A stretch of 64,000 bases of DNA from Roseivivax isoporae LMG 25204 (GCF_000521865.1 NZ_JAME01000022.1:27527-91526), one strand, 5' to 3'. Counted from the first letter of the stretch, positions 25,318-36,233 are shown. Program-made: numbers and translations. The notes: generated by a model not told the origin, from the letters alone.

Positions 25318-27692
25318 GAAAGCCTCCAGAAGTCGGGGCGGTCGCGGTAATCGGCGCCGACGAGCGCCTCGCCTTTCTCCATGCCGCCGAGGATGGTGAG
25401 ATTGGGCCCAAGCGCGCTCAGATCGGCATCGATGACGATTGAGCCCTGATCGTCGCGGATCAGCGCGAGGCGGCTGTTGCTGCCCGTGTTGAGAAGGACG
25501 TCGAGCTCCTTCTCCGTGAGGTTCAGCATGGCGTAGTCCGCAGGCTGTGCGCGGATATTGGGCAGCAGGATCTGCGTCGGAACGGCTTCGACGATGGTCT
25601 TGCCGGTCCGGGTGCGCTCAAGCTGGCTGGCATATTGCGTCATCATCACCGCGACGGTGTTCTGCTTGCGCGCAGTCACGAGCCAGTTCGACAACCGTTC
25701 GGCGAAATATGCGTTGTCGAGCGCCTTCCAGGCCTCGTCGATCACGATGATGGTGGGGCGGCGGTCCTCGATCTCGCGCTCGACCCGGCGGAAAAGATAG
25801 GACAGGACCGCCATCCGTTCCTTGTCGGCCTCGCTGTCGAGAATGCCGGTCAGATCGAAGCCCACGACATCGCCCTTGAGCGAGAACGTGTCCTCGAGGC
25901 TCTGCCCGAAGATCCAGCCGTAGCGGCCGTCTTCGGTCCACTCGAGCAGGCGCTGGTGCAGATCGCCGCCGTCATCCGTAGACACAAAAAGCGATGCGAA
26001 ATCCCGCCAGTTCCGCAGGGCCGGATTGGAGGCCTGGGCATTCTGGCGCACGACTTCCTGGATGCGGTTGGTCTGCGCCGGGGTCAGCGGCTTGTCAGCG
26101 CGGTAAAGAAGCGTGGCAAGCCAGTCCGAGAGCCAGGCGGTGCCGCGCGCATCGGTCTCGGTCCAGAGTGGGTTGAGGCCCGTGGGCTGACCGGCGTTCA
26201 GGGAGGCGTAGCGCCCGCCATTCGCGCGGACCGCCATCTCCATCCCGAGGCGGTAGTCGAAAACGATGATCCGGGCGCCCGCGCGACGGGCCTGGGTCAT
26301 CAGGAAGGCCGAGAGCACCGATTTGCCCGACCCGGGCCGCCCCATGATCAGGGTGTGCCCGCTGGTCGGTTCTTTGTCGGGCGATCCCTGCTCGTGATAG
26401 GAAAACCGGTAAGCGCTCTGCTCCGGCGTGGGCAAATATGTGACGACCCGGCCCCAGGGGGTAAGTGCTGCAGGTTTGCCGAGCTGTGTCCGGTGGAAGG
26501 CCGCAAAATCCGCGAAGTTGCGGTTGGTGACGGCGCTGGCGCGGACGCGCTTGGGCTGGTTGCCGGGATGCTGGCTGAGGTAATGGGCCTTTGCGGCGAC
26601 CCGCTCGCCGATCATCTTCACGCCTTCGGTTGCGGCGGCGTTCACGATCTCCGCGCTGAGGGTTTGCAGTTCTTCGAGCGTGTCGCAAAAGAGCGTCACG
26701 ACCATGTGATGCTCGCCGAAGCTTTGGCGCTTGGCCTCGAGATCATCGGCGGCGATGTCGAGGGCTTCCAGGAGGGAGAGGGCCGCATCCTGGCTGGCCT
26801 GCATCTGGCGCTTTTGCCGCTTGATGCGGCCCGCCATGAGGTTCGAATTGATCGGCGTGAAGGAGTGCGTCACGATCATGTCGACCGGCAGGTTCAGCAT
26901 GTCGAACATGGTGCAGGAGGTGCCTTCCGAGTATTCCCCGATGGTGAAACTCTTGCCGTAGCGGTGGCCCACGACGCCCTCGGAAAGCTCGAAATGGTCG
27001 CCGTGAAACGTCACGCGGGTATTGGCGACGTTGACGGACAAAAAGCCGTAGGTGTTGGCCGGGTAGAGCGGCAGCTCGGTGCCCGTGTTGAGCGCGCCCA
27101 GAAACCCCACTAATTCCCCCGATGCAGCCGACAGCAGGCGCGGCTTGAGCTCGGTGAGGCCCGAGAGGAAGACGTTCACGGCTTCACCGAGGCGCTGCTG
27201 GCGTTTGCGGGTCTCTTCCTTCAGCCGGTCCGGCGCGCTGCGGCTGAGGAACGGCAGGAGGCTTTTCGGAGGCGGGCGGTGAATGACGGTGAGCGTCAGT
27301 GTTTTGTCGCGGAGCCCGCTGGTCTCGAGTTTCGCGCGCCAGCGCCGGTCAACCTCGCCTGCGAAGCTGTCCTCACGGATCGGGTCGAGATCAGGTTTGA
27401 TGGCCTTGGAGACCTTGTGGACGTAATAGCTGAATTCCGGACCGAGCTGCGCGACGATGCGGGCAAAAAGCGCCGTCACCTTGTCGAGATAGGCGTCGTC
27501 CGTCGTATAGCTGTTGATCCCCTCGAGCCGGATGCAGCGGAAGAGTTCGTTCACCCGGGTCCGCACGGTCTGGTCGTCGACGAGGCTCACATAGGGCAGC
27601 ATATGCGCGAGGCGGGTCTCGCGCGCATACCAGTCTGGCGTCATTGTGCGGGCATCGAGCGCAGCATCACGGGGCATAACTGTCCCCGCCAT
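25314..27692 (-). CDS. virB4: VirB4-family T4SS ATPase
   Basis: A protein of about 792 residues, the largest T4SS ATPase, working with VirB11 in pilus building and DNA transfer. The N-terminal CagE/VirB4 domain leads to Walker A MGRPGSGKSVL near 450, Walker B IIVIDEAWKAL near 650, and the motif MMTQYASQLE. The start is uncertain: ATG at 27692 is the longest option, while ATG at 27677 has GGGGA in front. Both overlap the end of virB3, as is usual in this operon. Confidence 0.93.
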   Translation of the reverse strand: MAGTVMPRDAALDARTMTPDWYARETRLAHMLPYVSLVDDQTVRTRVNELFRCIRLEGINSYTTDDAYLDKVTALFARIVAQLGPEFSYYVHKVSKAIKPDLDPIREDSFAGEVDRRWRAKLETSGLRDKTLTLTVIHRPPPKSLLPFLSRSAPDRLKEETRKRQQRLGEAVNVFLSGLTELKPRLLSAASGELVGFLGALNTGTELPLYPANTYGFLSVNVANTRVTFHGDHFELSEGVVGHRYGKSFTIGEYSEGTSCTMFDMLNLPVDMIVTHSFTPINSNLMAGRIKRQKRQMQASQDAALSLLEALDIAADDLEAKRQSFGEHHMVVTLFCDTLEELQTLSAEIVNAAATEGVKMIGERVAAKAHYLSQHPGNQPKRVRASAVTNRNFADFAAFHRTQLGKPAALTPWGRVVTYLPTPEQSAYRFSYHEQGSPDKEPTSGHTLIMGRPGSGKSVLSAFLMTQARRAGARIIVFDYRLGMEMAVRANGGRYASLNAGQPTGLNPLWTETDARGTAWLSDWLATLLYRADKPLTPAQTNRIQEVVRQNAQASNPALRNWRDFASLFVSTDDGGDLHQRLLEWTEDGRYGWIFGQSLEDTFSLKGDVVGFDLTGILDSEADKERMAVLSYLFRRVEREIEDRRPTIIVIDEAWKALDNAYFAERLSNWLVTARKQNTVAVMMTQYASQLERTRTGKTIVEAVPTQILLPNIRAQPADYAMLNLTEKELDVLLNTGSNSRLALIRDDQGSIVIDADLSALGPNLTILGGMEKGEALVGADYRDRPDFWRLS

Positions 27693-27945
27693 GAATTGAG
27701 CGGTTCCGCGTGGGCGGTGTCTCCTGCAAGGCTGTCATCATCACGTCGATGAAGCGCGGATCCCAATCGGCAGCTTTCCAGAGAACCGGGTAGAGTAGGG
27801 CGGCCACGCCCAGCACCCCGATGTGCTGGACCCAGACGAACAAGAGCACCGAACCGAAGAGCCAGACCATCGCGTACATGATGGGCAGGCCCAGAAGCTT
27901 CGGCGGGCGCACGAGGCCGAGAAAGAGAGGCGCGCGCTCAGCCAC
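27667..27945 (-). CDS. virB3: VirB3-like T4SS membrane protein
   Basis: A 92-residue protein. It begins VAERAPLFLGLVRPPKLLGLP, the usual VirB3 opening with the conserved ...RP..LG.P region, followed by one long or two short hydrophobic segments and a soluble tail. The GTG start at 27945 lies inside the last codons of virB2 (8-bp overlap). The longer reading frame upstream of it runs over virB2 in another frame and is not credible. Confidence 0.85.
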   Translation of the reverse strand: MAERAPLFLGLVRPPKLLGLPIMYAMVWLFGSVLLFVWVQHIGVLGVAALLYPVLWKAADWDPRFIDVMMTALQETPPTRNRSIHGGDSYAP

Positions 27946-28231
27946 CGGCAAAGACCGCGGCAACGATGGTGGGGGCGGCGGCAACACCAGCGATGCCCAC
28001 GAGGACCCAGAGCGCCTGGCGCAGATCGATGATGTTGAAGAACCAACTGAGAAAGACCCCGAGAACGGCAAGCGTCGCGATGACAACGCCAAGTGGGCCG
28101 GTCAGCGCATCGACGATGCCCTGCAACAGGCTCTGGATCGGGGAGAGATCAATGCTCTGGGCGAGGGCGGGTTCGGCAATCAGCAGGAATAGCGCCAGCG
28201 AGGCGACCAAGAGGTTTGAAATCTGTTTCAT
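27938..28231 (-). CDS. virB2: VirB2-family major pilin
   Basis: A 97-residue precursor with a signal peptide (cut after ALAQ). The mature pilin is ~72 residues, with two hydrophobic helices (GPLGVVIATLAVLGVFLSWF and ALWVLVGIAGVAAAPTIVAA) joined by a short polar turn, which is the VirB2/TrbC topology. It overlaps virB1 by 4 bp and virB3 by 8 bp. Confidence 0.9.
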   Translation of the reverse strand: MKQISNLLVASLALFLLIAEPALAQSIDLSPIQSLLQGIVDALTGPLGVVIATLAVLGVFLSWFFNIIDLRQALWVLVGIAGVAAAPTIVAAVFAGG

Positions 28232-28968
28232 GAATTCGATCCTTCCAATCGGGCCACGACAGCCATGACGCGGGCCACGTGGTTCTGGGTTTCTCGGTAA
28301 GGGGGAATGCCACCGTGTTGGCGCACGGCGTCGGGACCGGCGTTGTAGGCCGCCAGCGCCAGATGCGGATCGCCGAAGCGCTCCAGCATCATCGCGAGGT
28401 AGCGGGCAGAGCCGTCGAGGTTCTGTTGAGGGTCACGCGGGTCAACGCCGAGGTCGCGCGCGGTGTCGGGCATCAGCTGACCAAGGCCAATGGCGCCCGC
28501 ATGTGAGATCGCATCCTGCCGATAGGCGCTCTCAACCTCGATATTGGCCCGGTAGAGAGCCAGCCAATCCGTGACGGACAGTCTCGCGCGGCGCAAACCG
28601 GGATGGCCGGCATAACGCAGGGCTGTTGCCTCGATGCCCAAGAGAACGTCTGCGCGGGGCAGGGGTGCTGGCTGAGCGAGTGCCGCAAACCTCAGCGCGT
28701 CAGGTTTGGGCGCTGCTTCCGTCTCACCAAGGATAGCCAAACCATCGGACGCCGATCCCTGACCAACGCCGTCATTGTAGTTCTGGGCAAAACCGCTCTG
28801 AGACCGGGATGGGGTCAGGGAGCCGTCGCTCTCCATGACCAGGACCATTTGAGCTGAGGCAGGTGCTGCGACCAGCCAGAGACAGACGAGGTTAGCTGCC
28901 AGCGTCCTTGTCTGATTGGGCGAGCTTGTGGCTCCGGCTTGTCCCCGCTTCAAGCGGCAGGTCGACAT
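28228..28968 (-). CDS. virB1: VirB1-like lytic transglycosylase
   Basis: An exported murein hydrolase of about 246 residues. The SLT domain lies in the C-terminal half: catalytic Glu in ANIEVESAYR, then GAIGLGQLMPDTARDLG, GSARYLAMML and ALAAYNAGPDAV. A signal-like segment (ANLVCLWLVAAPASA) precedes it. No ideal start is visible. The ATG at 28968 would give a long N-terminal region before the signal and overlaps the upstream gene by 77 bp; the true start may be a rarer codon further in. Confidence 0.8.
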   Translation of the reverse strand: MSTCRLKRGQAGATSSPNQTRTLAANLVCLWLVAAPASAQMVLVMESDGSLTPSRSQSGFAQNYNDGVGQGSASDGLAILGETEAAPKPDALRFAALAQPAPLPRADVLLGIEATALRYAGHPGLRRARLSVTDWLALYRANIEVESAYRQDAISHAGAIGLGQLMPDTARDLGVDPRDPQQNLDGSARYLAMMLERFGDPHLALAAYNAGPDAVRQHGGIPPYRETQNHVARVMAVVARLEGSNS

Positions 28969-29257
28969 GCGCAAAGCCAAGGCCAATGAAGAATGACACC
29001 ACGCCGGAGATCGTCTTGAACTCGCGGATCTTGATATCGTTGTAGGTCGTCCGCGTGCGGGCGGTGACGAGGAGCTTTTCCACCCCGTCATCAGAGACAA
29101 CGCGCATGATCCAGACCCCGTAATAGCTGGGGCCTTTCTTATGTGCCGACTCCTGGCACAGGATTTCTGCGCTATAGCCGCTTTCCACGAGCTCGCGGAA
29201 CCTGGCTTCCGTAACCACATTTGGTGCTTCGATGTCCCAGTTCATGGCCCGGCTCAC
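28892..29257 (-). CDS. Hypothetical protein heading the virB operon
   Basis: A 121-residue soluble protein of mixed alpha/beta look, with no signal peptide or known motif. It has three blocks that look structured: ARFRELVESGYSAEILCQES, YYGVWIMRVVSDDGVEKLLV and ISGVVSFFIGLGF. It is the first gene after the predicted virB promoter, and virB1 follows in overlap, so it is probably a transfer accessory protein. The start could be ATG at 29257 or the ATG four codons later. Confidence 0.65.
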   Translation of the reverse strand: MSRAMNWDIEAPNVVTEARFRELVESGYSAEILCQESAHKKGPSYYGVWIMRVVSDDGVEKLLVTARTRTTYNDIKIREFKTISGVVSFFIGLGFAHVDLPLEAGTSRSHKLAQSDKDAGS

Positions 29258-29304
29258 GCTTTCTCCAATGGCGCGACCCCAGGCATTCCCACTTGAAGCC
29301 CAGA

Positions 29305-29342
29305 GTTACGATAGTATACTATTAGCCGCAAGATATAATATC
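29305..29342 (-). promoter_or_regulatory. Predicted virB promoter/operator region with AT-rich dyads
   Basis: It holds a perfect 12-bp palindrome ATAGTATACTAT (29311-29322) and, 20 bp away, the near-palindrome GATATAATATC (29332-29342). On the minus strand TTGCGG and a weak TAACTC flank the palindrome with a 17-bp spacer. The arrangement matches the promoters at 8170-8207 and 31368-31396. Confidence 0.5.
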
Positions 29343-29413
29343 GTGCTTTAGCTGTAGTTTGGTCACGCAAACACTAGTCACGGCCTACGCTTGCGATCAA
29401 GGAGATAACAGGT

Positions 29414-29707
29414 TTGAGAAACCCAAGGTTGCAAAGTCTGATTCCACTACAAGCTATGGTCCTTCTGGCCTGCGTTCCTAGACCGGTTTTGGCGGAATCC
29501 TGCTTCGCGCCACCCCGTCCTTTTCTGCCAAGCGATTCGCAGGCCGCGCGGAACTATGCGGATATTATCCGTGGTGATTTCGAAGACTATATTCAGGATA
29601 TCCAGAGCTACTTCCGCTGCCTCGACAGTGAACGGGCTCGTGCGTTCGAAGAAGCGCGCGAAGTCAGTGAAGACTATGGTCGATTTCTGCAATTGGTAGG
29701 GGATTGA
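29414..29707 (+). CDS. Small secreted protein divergent from the virB operon
   Basis: A 97-residue protein with a signal peptide (hydrophobic stretch to VLAES). The mature part is helical, with two cysteines (SCFAPP and FRCLDS) and the motif RNYADIIRGDFEDYIQDI. The start is TTG at 29414, supported by AAGGAG at 29399-29404. It is transcribed away from virB, from the shared intergenic region with the dyads. Small exported proteins like this occur beside virB operons; entry exclusion is possible but not shown. Confidence 0.65.
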   Translation: MRNPRLQSLIPLQAMVLLACVPRPVLAESCFAPPRPFLPSDSQAARNYADIIRGDFEDYIQDIQSYFRCLDSERARAFEEAREVSEDYGRFLQLVGD

Positions 29708-29831
29708 TGGGTCGCGTGGGTAGCACGAGATTGGCAACTCACGAAAATACGATGTCGACAACATCCGTAAGTATCCATTTTTTAGATAACAGATTTCATC
29801 CGCTAGCGACGTCACAAAAGGTATGTGACGC

Positions 29832-30089
29832 GTGGCAAAGACAATCAGAAGCACAGGACAGGTGGCACTCTGCCAAGCATTGGTCGACGCCCGCATCAAG
29901 GCGGGACTCGGTCAGGAAGACTTGGCGATCAAGCTCAAGTGCCATCAATCCCTCGTGGCGCGCATTGAAAGCGGCCAGCGCCGGGTCGACGTCGTCGAGC
30001 TGGTCGTCCTTGCGCGCGCCATCGGCTTTGACCCTTTCGAGGTTTTGGCGACCGTCGAAGCCGCGACGGAGCCCGACCACCGGATTTGA
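29832..30089 (+). CDS. XRE-family helix-turn-helix regulator
   Basis: An 85-residue DNA-binding protein. The HTH is VALCQALVDARIKAGLGQEDLAIKL, then CHQSLVARIESGQRRVDVVELVVLARAIG, the Cro/CI pattern, and it fills almost the whole protein. The start is GTG at 29832. It lies between the accessory genes and is the only phage-repressor-like regulator in the conjugation module, so it is the natural candidate for binding the AT-rich dyads at the mob, virB and 31340 promoters. That link is inferred. Confidence 0.8.
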   Translation: MAKTIRSTGQVALCQALVDARIKAGLGQEDLAIKLKCHQSLVARIESGQRRVDVVELVVLARAIGFDPFEVLATVEAATEPDHRI

Positions 30090-30256
30090 GCAATTTCATC
30101 AATCGAGAACACGGGAGCTGACTTCTCCCGGTGTGAATTCGTTACCGCGAGGACAAACAGTAACCGATTTTAACGAGGCCCGGCATACGGTTGCAGCAAA
30201 CGCTCTGGGATCTGAGCTGCTATCCGCAACGCCAAATAGCAGGAAGTCAGTAAACA

Positions 30257-30481
30257 GTGAACGAAGATAAGATCGAAGGCGTCGCGATTGCCAATTTGAT
30301 TGCAGCCGATGAAGAAACCATTGTCGGCTGGATTTATCGCTGGAACACAGGTGCTCTGGCAATCCGGTGGGACATGCATGGCCCGCAGCGCGTCTCAAAG
30401 ATTTTCCCGGATCTCTGCGATGCGGATAAAGCTGAAATCGACTTCGCGTCTCTCACGCAGCTGCCCTGTCGCAACGACTGA
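30257..30481 (+). CDS. Small hypothetical protein
   Basis: A 74-residue acidic soluble protein containing ETIVGWIYRWNTGALAIRW and a C-terminal DADKAEIDFASL stretch. The start is GTG at 30257, with AGGAAG nine to ten bases upstream. It follows the XRE gene on the same strand after 167 bases. I recognise no family. The ribosome site and absence of overlapping genes support it as real. Confidence 0.5.
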   Translation: MNEDKIEGVAIANLIAADEETIVGWIYRWNTGALAIRWDMHGPQRVSKIFPDLCDADKAEIDFASLTQLPCRND

Positions 30482-30584
30482 CACGGTAGAATATGGCCTC
30501 TATGGCCCTCGATTGTGTGAGTATGCCTGCGTTGCAGGTTTGATTTCGTACAGGACTCTGCGCGACATCGCTGCGGCTCAACAG

Positions 30585-31340
30585 TCAGTAATTGACCTGC
30601 TCGAAGCCGTAATTCCCGCTATAGTCACGCCACTCAACGAAGACTGATCTGTGATAAATGCTCGGGCAGTGCTCGCCCCACCGCTCGAGACCGGCGTGCG
30701 CAGCAGGAAGCGCTGCGGGAGACGACGACCTCCAGGAAAAATCGCCCTGGATCCCGTAGGTGCCGAGGACAACGACGGCGCTGCGGTTGCAGACGCCATC
30801 TCGCCCGGATTCGTGCTGGCGGGCATAACGAACGTCAAAGACGCGGATGGAACGCACGAAGTTGAATTCCGGCCCGCTGATATCGATGTCGGCGCGGTCT
30901 TCTACGAGCTGGAGGGCATAATCAGCACTTACGAGGCTGTCCCAGGCCGCGTTTGAGCCTTTGAACTCGAGCATGCCGCCTGCTGTGGCGGCCTGATCAA
31001 AGAGCGAGGCTGAAGAGTTTGATGGGGTTCCTGCACCACCATATAGGGCATCGAAGATCCGGTCTGTTGGGCGCGACCTGGTAGGCCCATCGTAAGACGC
31101 ACCCATGGGGCAGCGCCAAATCTGCAGCGGCGGCTCCACCGGCCAAGGTGTGATGCGCCGGATGAACTCGGCCCGAGCGCGAGCGCATGGCACGGAAGCC
31201 GGCCACCCACCGGACAAACACAGCAGGATGGCGCAATCGATCTGATAGGTTTGGGCGCGGGCTTGCGTCGGAACTGTTGGCCCAGTCAAGGCGAGAGCTA
31301 AAAGGGCCGCCAGAGGGAGGTTTTTGAATTCGAAACGCAT
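30585..31340 (-). CDS. Secreted conserved-looking protein of the conjugation module
   Basis: A 251-residue exported protein with a signal peptide (LPLAALLALALTGPTVPTQARAQ). Just after cleavage comes CAILLCLSGGWP, a cysteine- and glycine-rich start often seen in plasmid T4SS cargo of this group, then a soluble body with few landmarks. The start is ATG at 31340 (AAGGG ten bases upstream); an in-frame TTG at 31358 is less likely. Its promoter carries the same AT-rich element as virB. Function unknown. Confidence 0.65.
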   Translation of the reverse strand: MRFEFKNLPLAALLALALTGPTVPTQARAQTYQIDCAILLCLSGGWPASVPCARARAEFIRRITPWPVEPPLQIWRCPMGASYDGPTRSRPTDRIFDALYGGAGTPSNSSASLFDQAATAGGMLEFKGSNAAWDSLVSADYALQLVEDRADIDISGPEFNFVRSIRVFDVRYARQHESGRDGVCNRSAVVVLGTYGIQGDFSWRSSSPAALPAAHAGLERWGEHCPSIYHRSVFVEWRDYSGNYGFEQVNY

Positions 31341-31361
31341 GGCAAGAACCCTTGACAATCT

Positions 31362-31472
31362 TCATCCAGCATACATACGAAAATATACTATTGCAACATT
31401 GATGATGCGTGTTGCGGTTGCGGCGGTCAGCAAGATCGCGAGGTGACCGAGCCGCCCGTCGTCATCCGCCAC
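31362..31472 (-). CDS. Possible 36-residue membrane peptide coupled to the nuclease gene
   Basis: A GTG at 31472 overlaps the stop region of the thermonuclease-like gene and opens a 36-codon frame with one hydrophobic segment (LGHLAILLTAATATRIINVAIV). It runs across the predicted promoter of the next gene, which argues against it. Weak call. Confidence 0.22.
   Translation of the reverse strand: MADDDGRLGHLAILLTAATATRIINVAIVYFRMYAG
31368..31396 (-). promoter_or_regulatory. Predicted promoter of the secreted protein gene
   Basis: On the minus strand, TTGCAA (31391-31396 on plus) and TATGCT (31368-31373) stand 17 bp apart. The spacer contains TAGTATATTTT, which resembles the virB and mob promoter dyads. 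Confidence 0.5.
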
Positions 31473-31941
31473 GTTGCGCGCGGCGCCAGTCCCACGGCAT
31501 GTCAAAGCGTCCGGACCAGATATTGCGCCGTGCGGAACTGGCCTCGTTCTCATCGCGGATATAGTCGCGGCTGTATTGGCGATAAGCGACCGCCCACCCT
31601 TCACGCACGAGCCAGCCGTTCAGATCGGAGCCGTCTTGATGACAGACCGCAATGAAGCGGCCATAGCGGTCGATATCGCGCACGGTGCAGCTGACCTGCC
31701 GGCGACCGATCCTGTCGGCGAGAGACAGTGCCGCTTGTTGTCCGCACCGCCAGCGCTGACCCTCAGCCGTGGCGCAAAGCTGCCGGCTTTCCGGAGCATC
31801 GATCCCATGCAACCGGATGCGCTGCCCACGAATTTCCAGTGTGTCGCCGTCGATCACGCTGGCAACGCCGGTCAAGCGATCAGCATGGGCCTGCGGGGCG
31901 GCAACAAACGAGAACAGAAGGAGGGCGAGTAGAAAGCGCAT
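31462..31941 (-). CDS. Thermonuclease (SNase-like) family protein, exported
   Basis: A 159-residue protein: signal peptide (MRFLLALLLFSFVAAPQAHA), then a staphylococcal-nuclease fold. The active-site pattern is visible: IDGDTL, RIRLHGIDAPES (Arg and Asp), RDIDRYGRFIAVC (Arg) and LNGWLVREGWAVAY. It should cut DNA or RNA in the periplasm or outside, with calcium. Such genes are frequent on conjugative plasmids of this group. The start is the ATG at 31941; the frame upstream of it is not needed. Confidence 0.85.
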   Translation of the reverse strand: MRFLLALLLFSFVAAPQAHADRLTGVASVIDGDTLEIRGQRIRLHGIDAPESRQLCATAEGQRWRCGQQAALSLADRIGRRQVSCTVRDIDRYGRFIAVCHQDGSDLNGWLVREGWAVAYRQYSRDYIRDENEASSARRNIWSGRFDMPWDWRRAQRGG

Positions 31942-32082
31942 AGAGCAGACCTGTTTTGAGCAGAGGTGACGAGACATAAACGGATGATCCCGTACGGAAG
32001 ACCTAAGCCCTGTGAAGTCGCCCGTGGGCCACCGCATCACGTCACGGATGATTTGCGGGCGGGGCTGTGTAGGGCAAGGTTG

Positions 32083-32691
32083 CTATTCGCCGGGCTGGAC
32101 GCCCAGTGCTTCCAGGGTTGCGCGATCGGCTGCGCCGGTGATGGGCAGGCCGCTTTGTTTTTGGAACGCCCGCATCGCGTTGCGTGATCCATTGCCCCAA
32201 ACGCCGTCCGGGGTGCCTGCGTTAAACCCGCCCGCGTTCAGGAGAGTCTGGATCGCGCGGTAGTCGTCTGGCGAGAGATCTAGCGTCGACCACCCGCAGG
32301 CGCCAGCCACTGCCTCAATCGCTTCCTCGATTCCAGCGAGATCAAATTCTGCATCGTAGCGTCGGCCATTGCCGTCCGTGAGCCGGATGAAAAAACTCTC
32401 GGCATCATAGAGGCCGCGCAGGAACCCCTCCGAGCCAGAGCCAAAGAGCCCGGCACCCTTGTTATTGGTCAACTCGTTCCAGCGCGTCGATTGCGCAGGA
32501 TTGCTGTCGATTCGGTAGGTGATGTCGAACGAATCCCGGCGTATGGCACTCATCAAGAAGTCGTCCTGGACGAATACCACAGACGTTTCGCCCTCACGGC
32601 ATTGCGCGAGTAGGGCTGTAGGACCCCCAAAGCTGCGCGCGTCATGGGCAGAGTAGTTGACGGCCACCACCGACGGGCTGTCGTCAAACGC
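32083..32691 (-). pseudogene. 5'-truncated peptidoglycan-binding domain protein
   Basis: The frame encodes about 200 residues that end in a peptidoglycan-binding domain (YRAIQTLLNAGGFNAGTPDGVWGNGSRNAMRAFQ). The preceding part (SPSVVAVNYSAHD..., ALLAQC) looks like the mature region of an exported protein, but no signal peptide is present. An in-frame TAA at 32692-32694 lies right in front, and the only possible starts are GTG codons just inside. The gene has most likely lost its 5' end at this point. A short product from the GTG pair near 32670 cannot be excluded. Confidence 0.6.
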
Positions 32692-32851
32692 TTACAGCGC
32701 GGGAAGGTTTGGCACAATCTAGCGAGGCAGGCGAATTCTCGCTGCGAGCGCTCAAAACTGTTGCGCAATAGATACATAGCAACGTTCACCAGTCAGACAG
32801 AAGACGCGAAAATGGTAGTGAGTACTTCAGTATTGACTGGAATTGCCGGGA

Positions 32852-33052
32852 CTAAGTCAGTCTTTCCGATCCGTAGCCCGCATCATGAATCGCTGCCTTC
32901 AGAGCGCTTTCATCCAATGCGCTATCTACCTCGACGGAACGCGCAGTCAGGTCAAAGGTGACAGTCGCGTGTGGGTCTATCGTCACAATGGCCTTCTCTA
33001 TCGACGCGCTGCAATGTCCGCAGTTCATGTCCGGCACGCTTAACCTGATCAT
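32852..33052 (-). CDS. copZ: HMA-domain copper chaperone (CopZ-like)
   Basis: A 66-residue cytoplasmic metallochaperone. The metal site is MNCGHC near the N-terminus within the ferredoxin-like HMA fold (IRLSVPDMNCGHCSASIEKAI), which binds Cu(I) and passes it to CopA. The ATG at 33052 has AAGGAG at proper distance. It is divergent from copA, and its promoter has the CueR layout. Size and motif are normal for CopZ. Confidence 0.85.
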   Translation of the reverse strand: MIRLSVPDMNCGHCSASIEKAIVTIDPHATVTFDLTARSVEVDSALDESALKAAIHDAGYGSERLT

Positions 33053-33075
33053 CACGATCTCCTTCTTGCTGCTGC

Positions 33076-33106
33076 CATCTAGGCCGCTGCCCTATGGGAA
33101 GGTCAA
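33076..33106 (-). promoter_or_regulatory. MerR/CueR-type promoter of the copper chaperone gene
   Basis: On the minus strand TTGACC (33101-33106) and TAGATG (33076-33081) are separated by exactly 19 bp. The long spacer starts TTCCC and is typical of MerR-family activation. Confidence 0.6.
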
Positions 33107-33134
33107 TGCCCGAAAAAATTCCTCGATGCACCTG

Positions 33135-33165
33135 TTGACCTTCCAGTGAATGGAACCCTTATGTG
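33135..33165 (+). promoter_or_regulatory. CueR-type promoter of copA
   Basis: TTGACC (33135-33140), a 19-bp spacer and TATGTG (33160-33165). The spacer contains TTCCAGTGAATGGAA, the CueR dyad, 28 bp upstream of the copA start. Confidence 0.75.
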
Positions 33166-33192
33166 AGGGAGGATCAGAATCAGGAGTTTTCC

Positions 33193-35700
<2,508 letters not shown>

Positions 35701-35718
35701 AACAAGGAGAAAACGATC

Positions 35719-36138
35719 ATGAATATCGGAGACGTGGCCGACCTGTCCGGCCTTCCTGCGAAGACCATCCGCTACTACGAGGACATCGGGCTGGTCGAGC
35801 CGCTGCGCAGCGCGAACGGTTATCGCAGCTTTCGGCAGAGCGACGTCCACAAGTTGGCGTTTCTCGGGCGAGCGCGTGCGCTTGGCTTCACCATCGAGGA
35901 CTGCCGGAGCCTGCTGAAACTCTATGCCGATACCGACCGCGCCAGCGCGGAGGTCAAGCAGATCGCCGAGGAACACCTCGACCGGATCGACCGGAAAATC
36001 GCAGAACTGACCGAGATGCGCGCGACGTTGTCGCACCTTGTCGATGCCTGCGCTGGCGATCACAGGCCTGATTGTCCGATTCTCGCAGATCTGGCGATGG
36101 AAGAGGATAAGACCCGGACCGCCAGGGCAGCGGATTAA
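35719..36138 (+). CDS. cueR: CueR-like MerR-family copper regulator
   Basis: A 139-residue activator. The N-terminal winged HTH (MNIGDVADLSGLPAKTIRYYE) is followed by the dimer helix and the metal loop CAGDHRPDC (C111, C119), the two-cysteine site that selects monovalent copper or silver. It is co-transcribed with copA. The four TTGACC-class promoters of the island (33076, 33135, 40538, 44863) are its likely targets. Confidence 0.9.
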   Translation: MNIGDVADLSGLPAKTIRYYEDIGLVEPLRSANGYRSFRQSDVHKLAFLGRARALGFTIEDCRSLLKLYADTDRASAEVKQIAEEHLDRIDRKIAELTEMRATLSHLVDACAGDHRPDCPILADLAMEEDKTRTARAAD

Positions 36139-36204
36139 GCGGGCTTAGATACGTCCCGCAGCGGGCAGCGCCACCCATAAGGTGCGACTGGCTGCAGCTA
36201 TTTC

Positions 36205-36233
36205 GGAACATTCCAGCGCGGGAAAGTTGTTCC
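36205..36233. repeat. Imperfect inverted repeat upstream of the DUF305 gene
   Basis: GGAACATTCC (36205-36214) faces GGAAAGTTGTTCC (36221-36233). The core TTCC...GGAA resembles the CueR dyad, but no -35/-10 pair with a 19-bp spacer is clear. It is a possible operator for the gene at 36271. Confidence 0.35.

Noticed and set aside
25635..27113. 492-residue plus-strand frame
   Set aside because: Antisense of virB4, which has intact Walker motifs.
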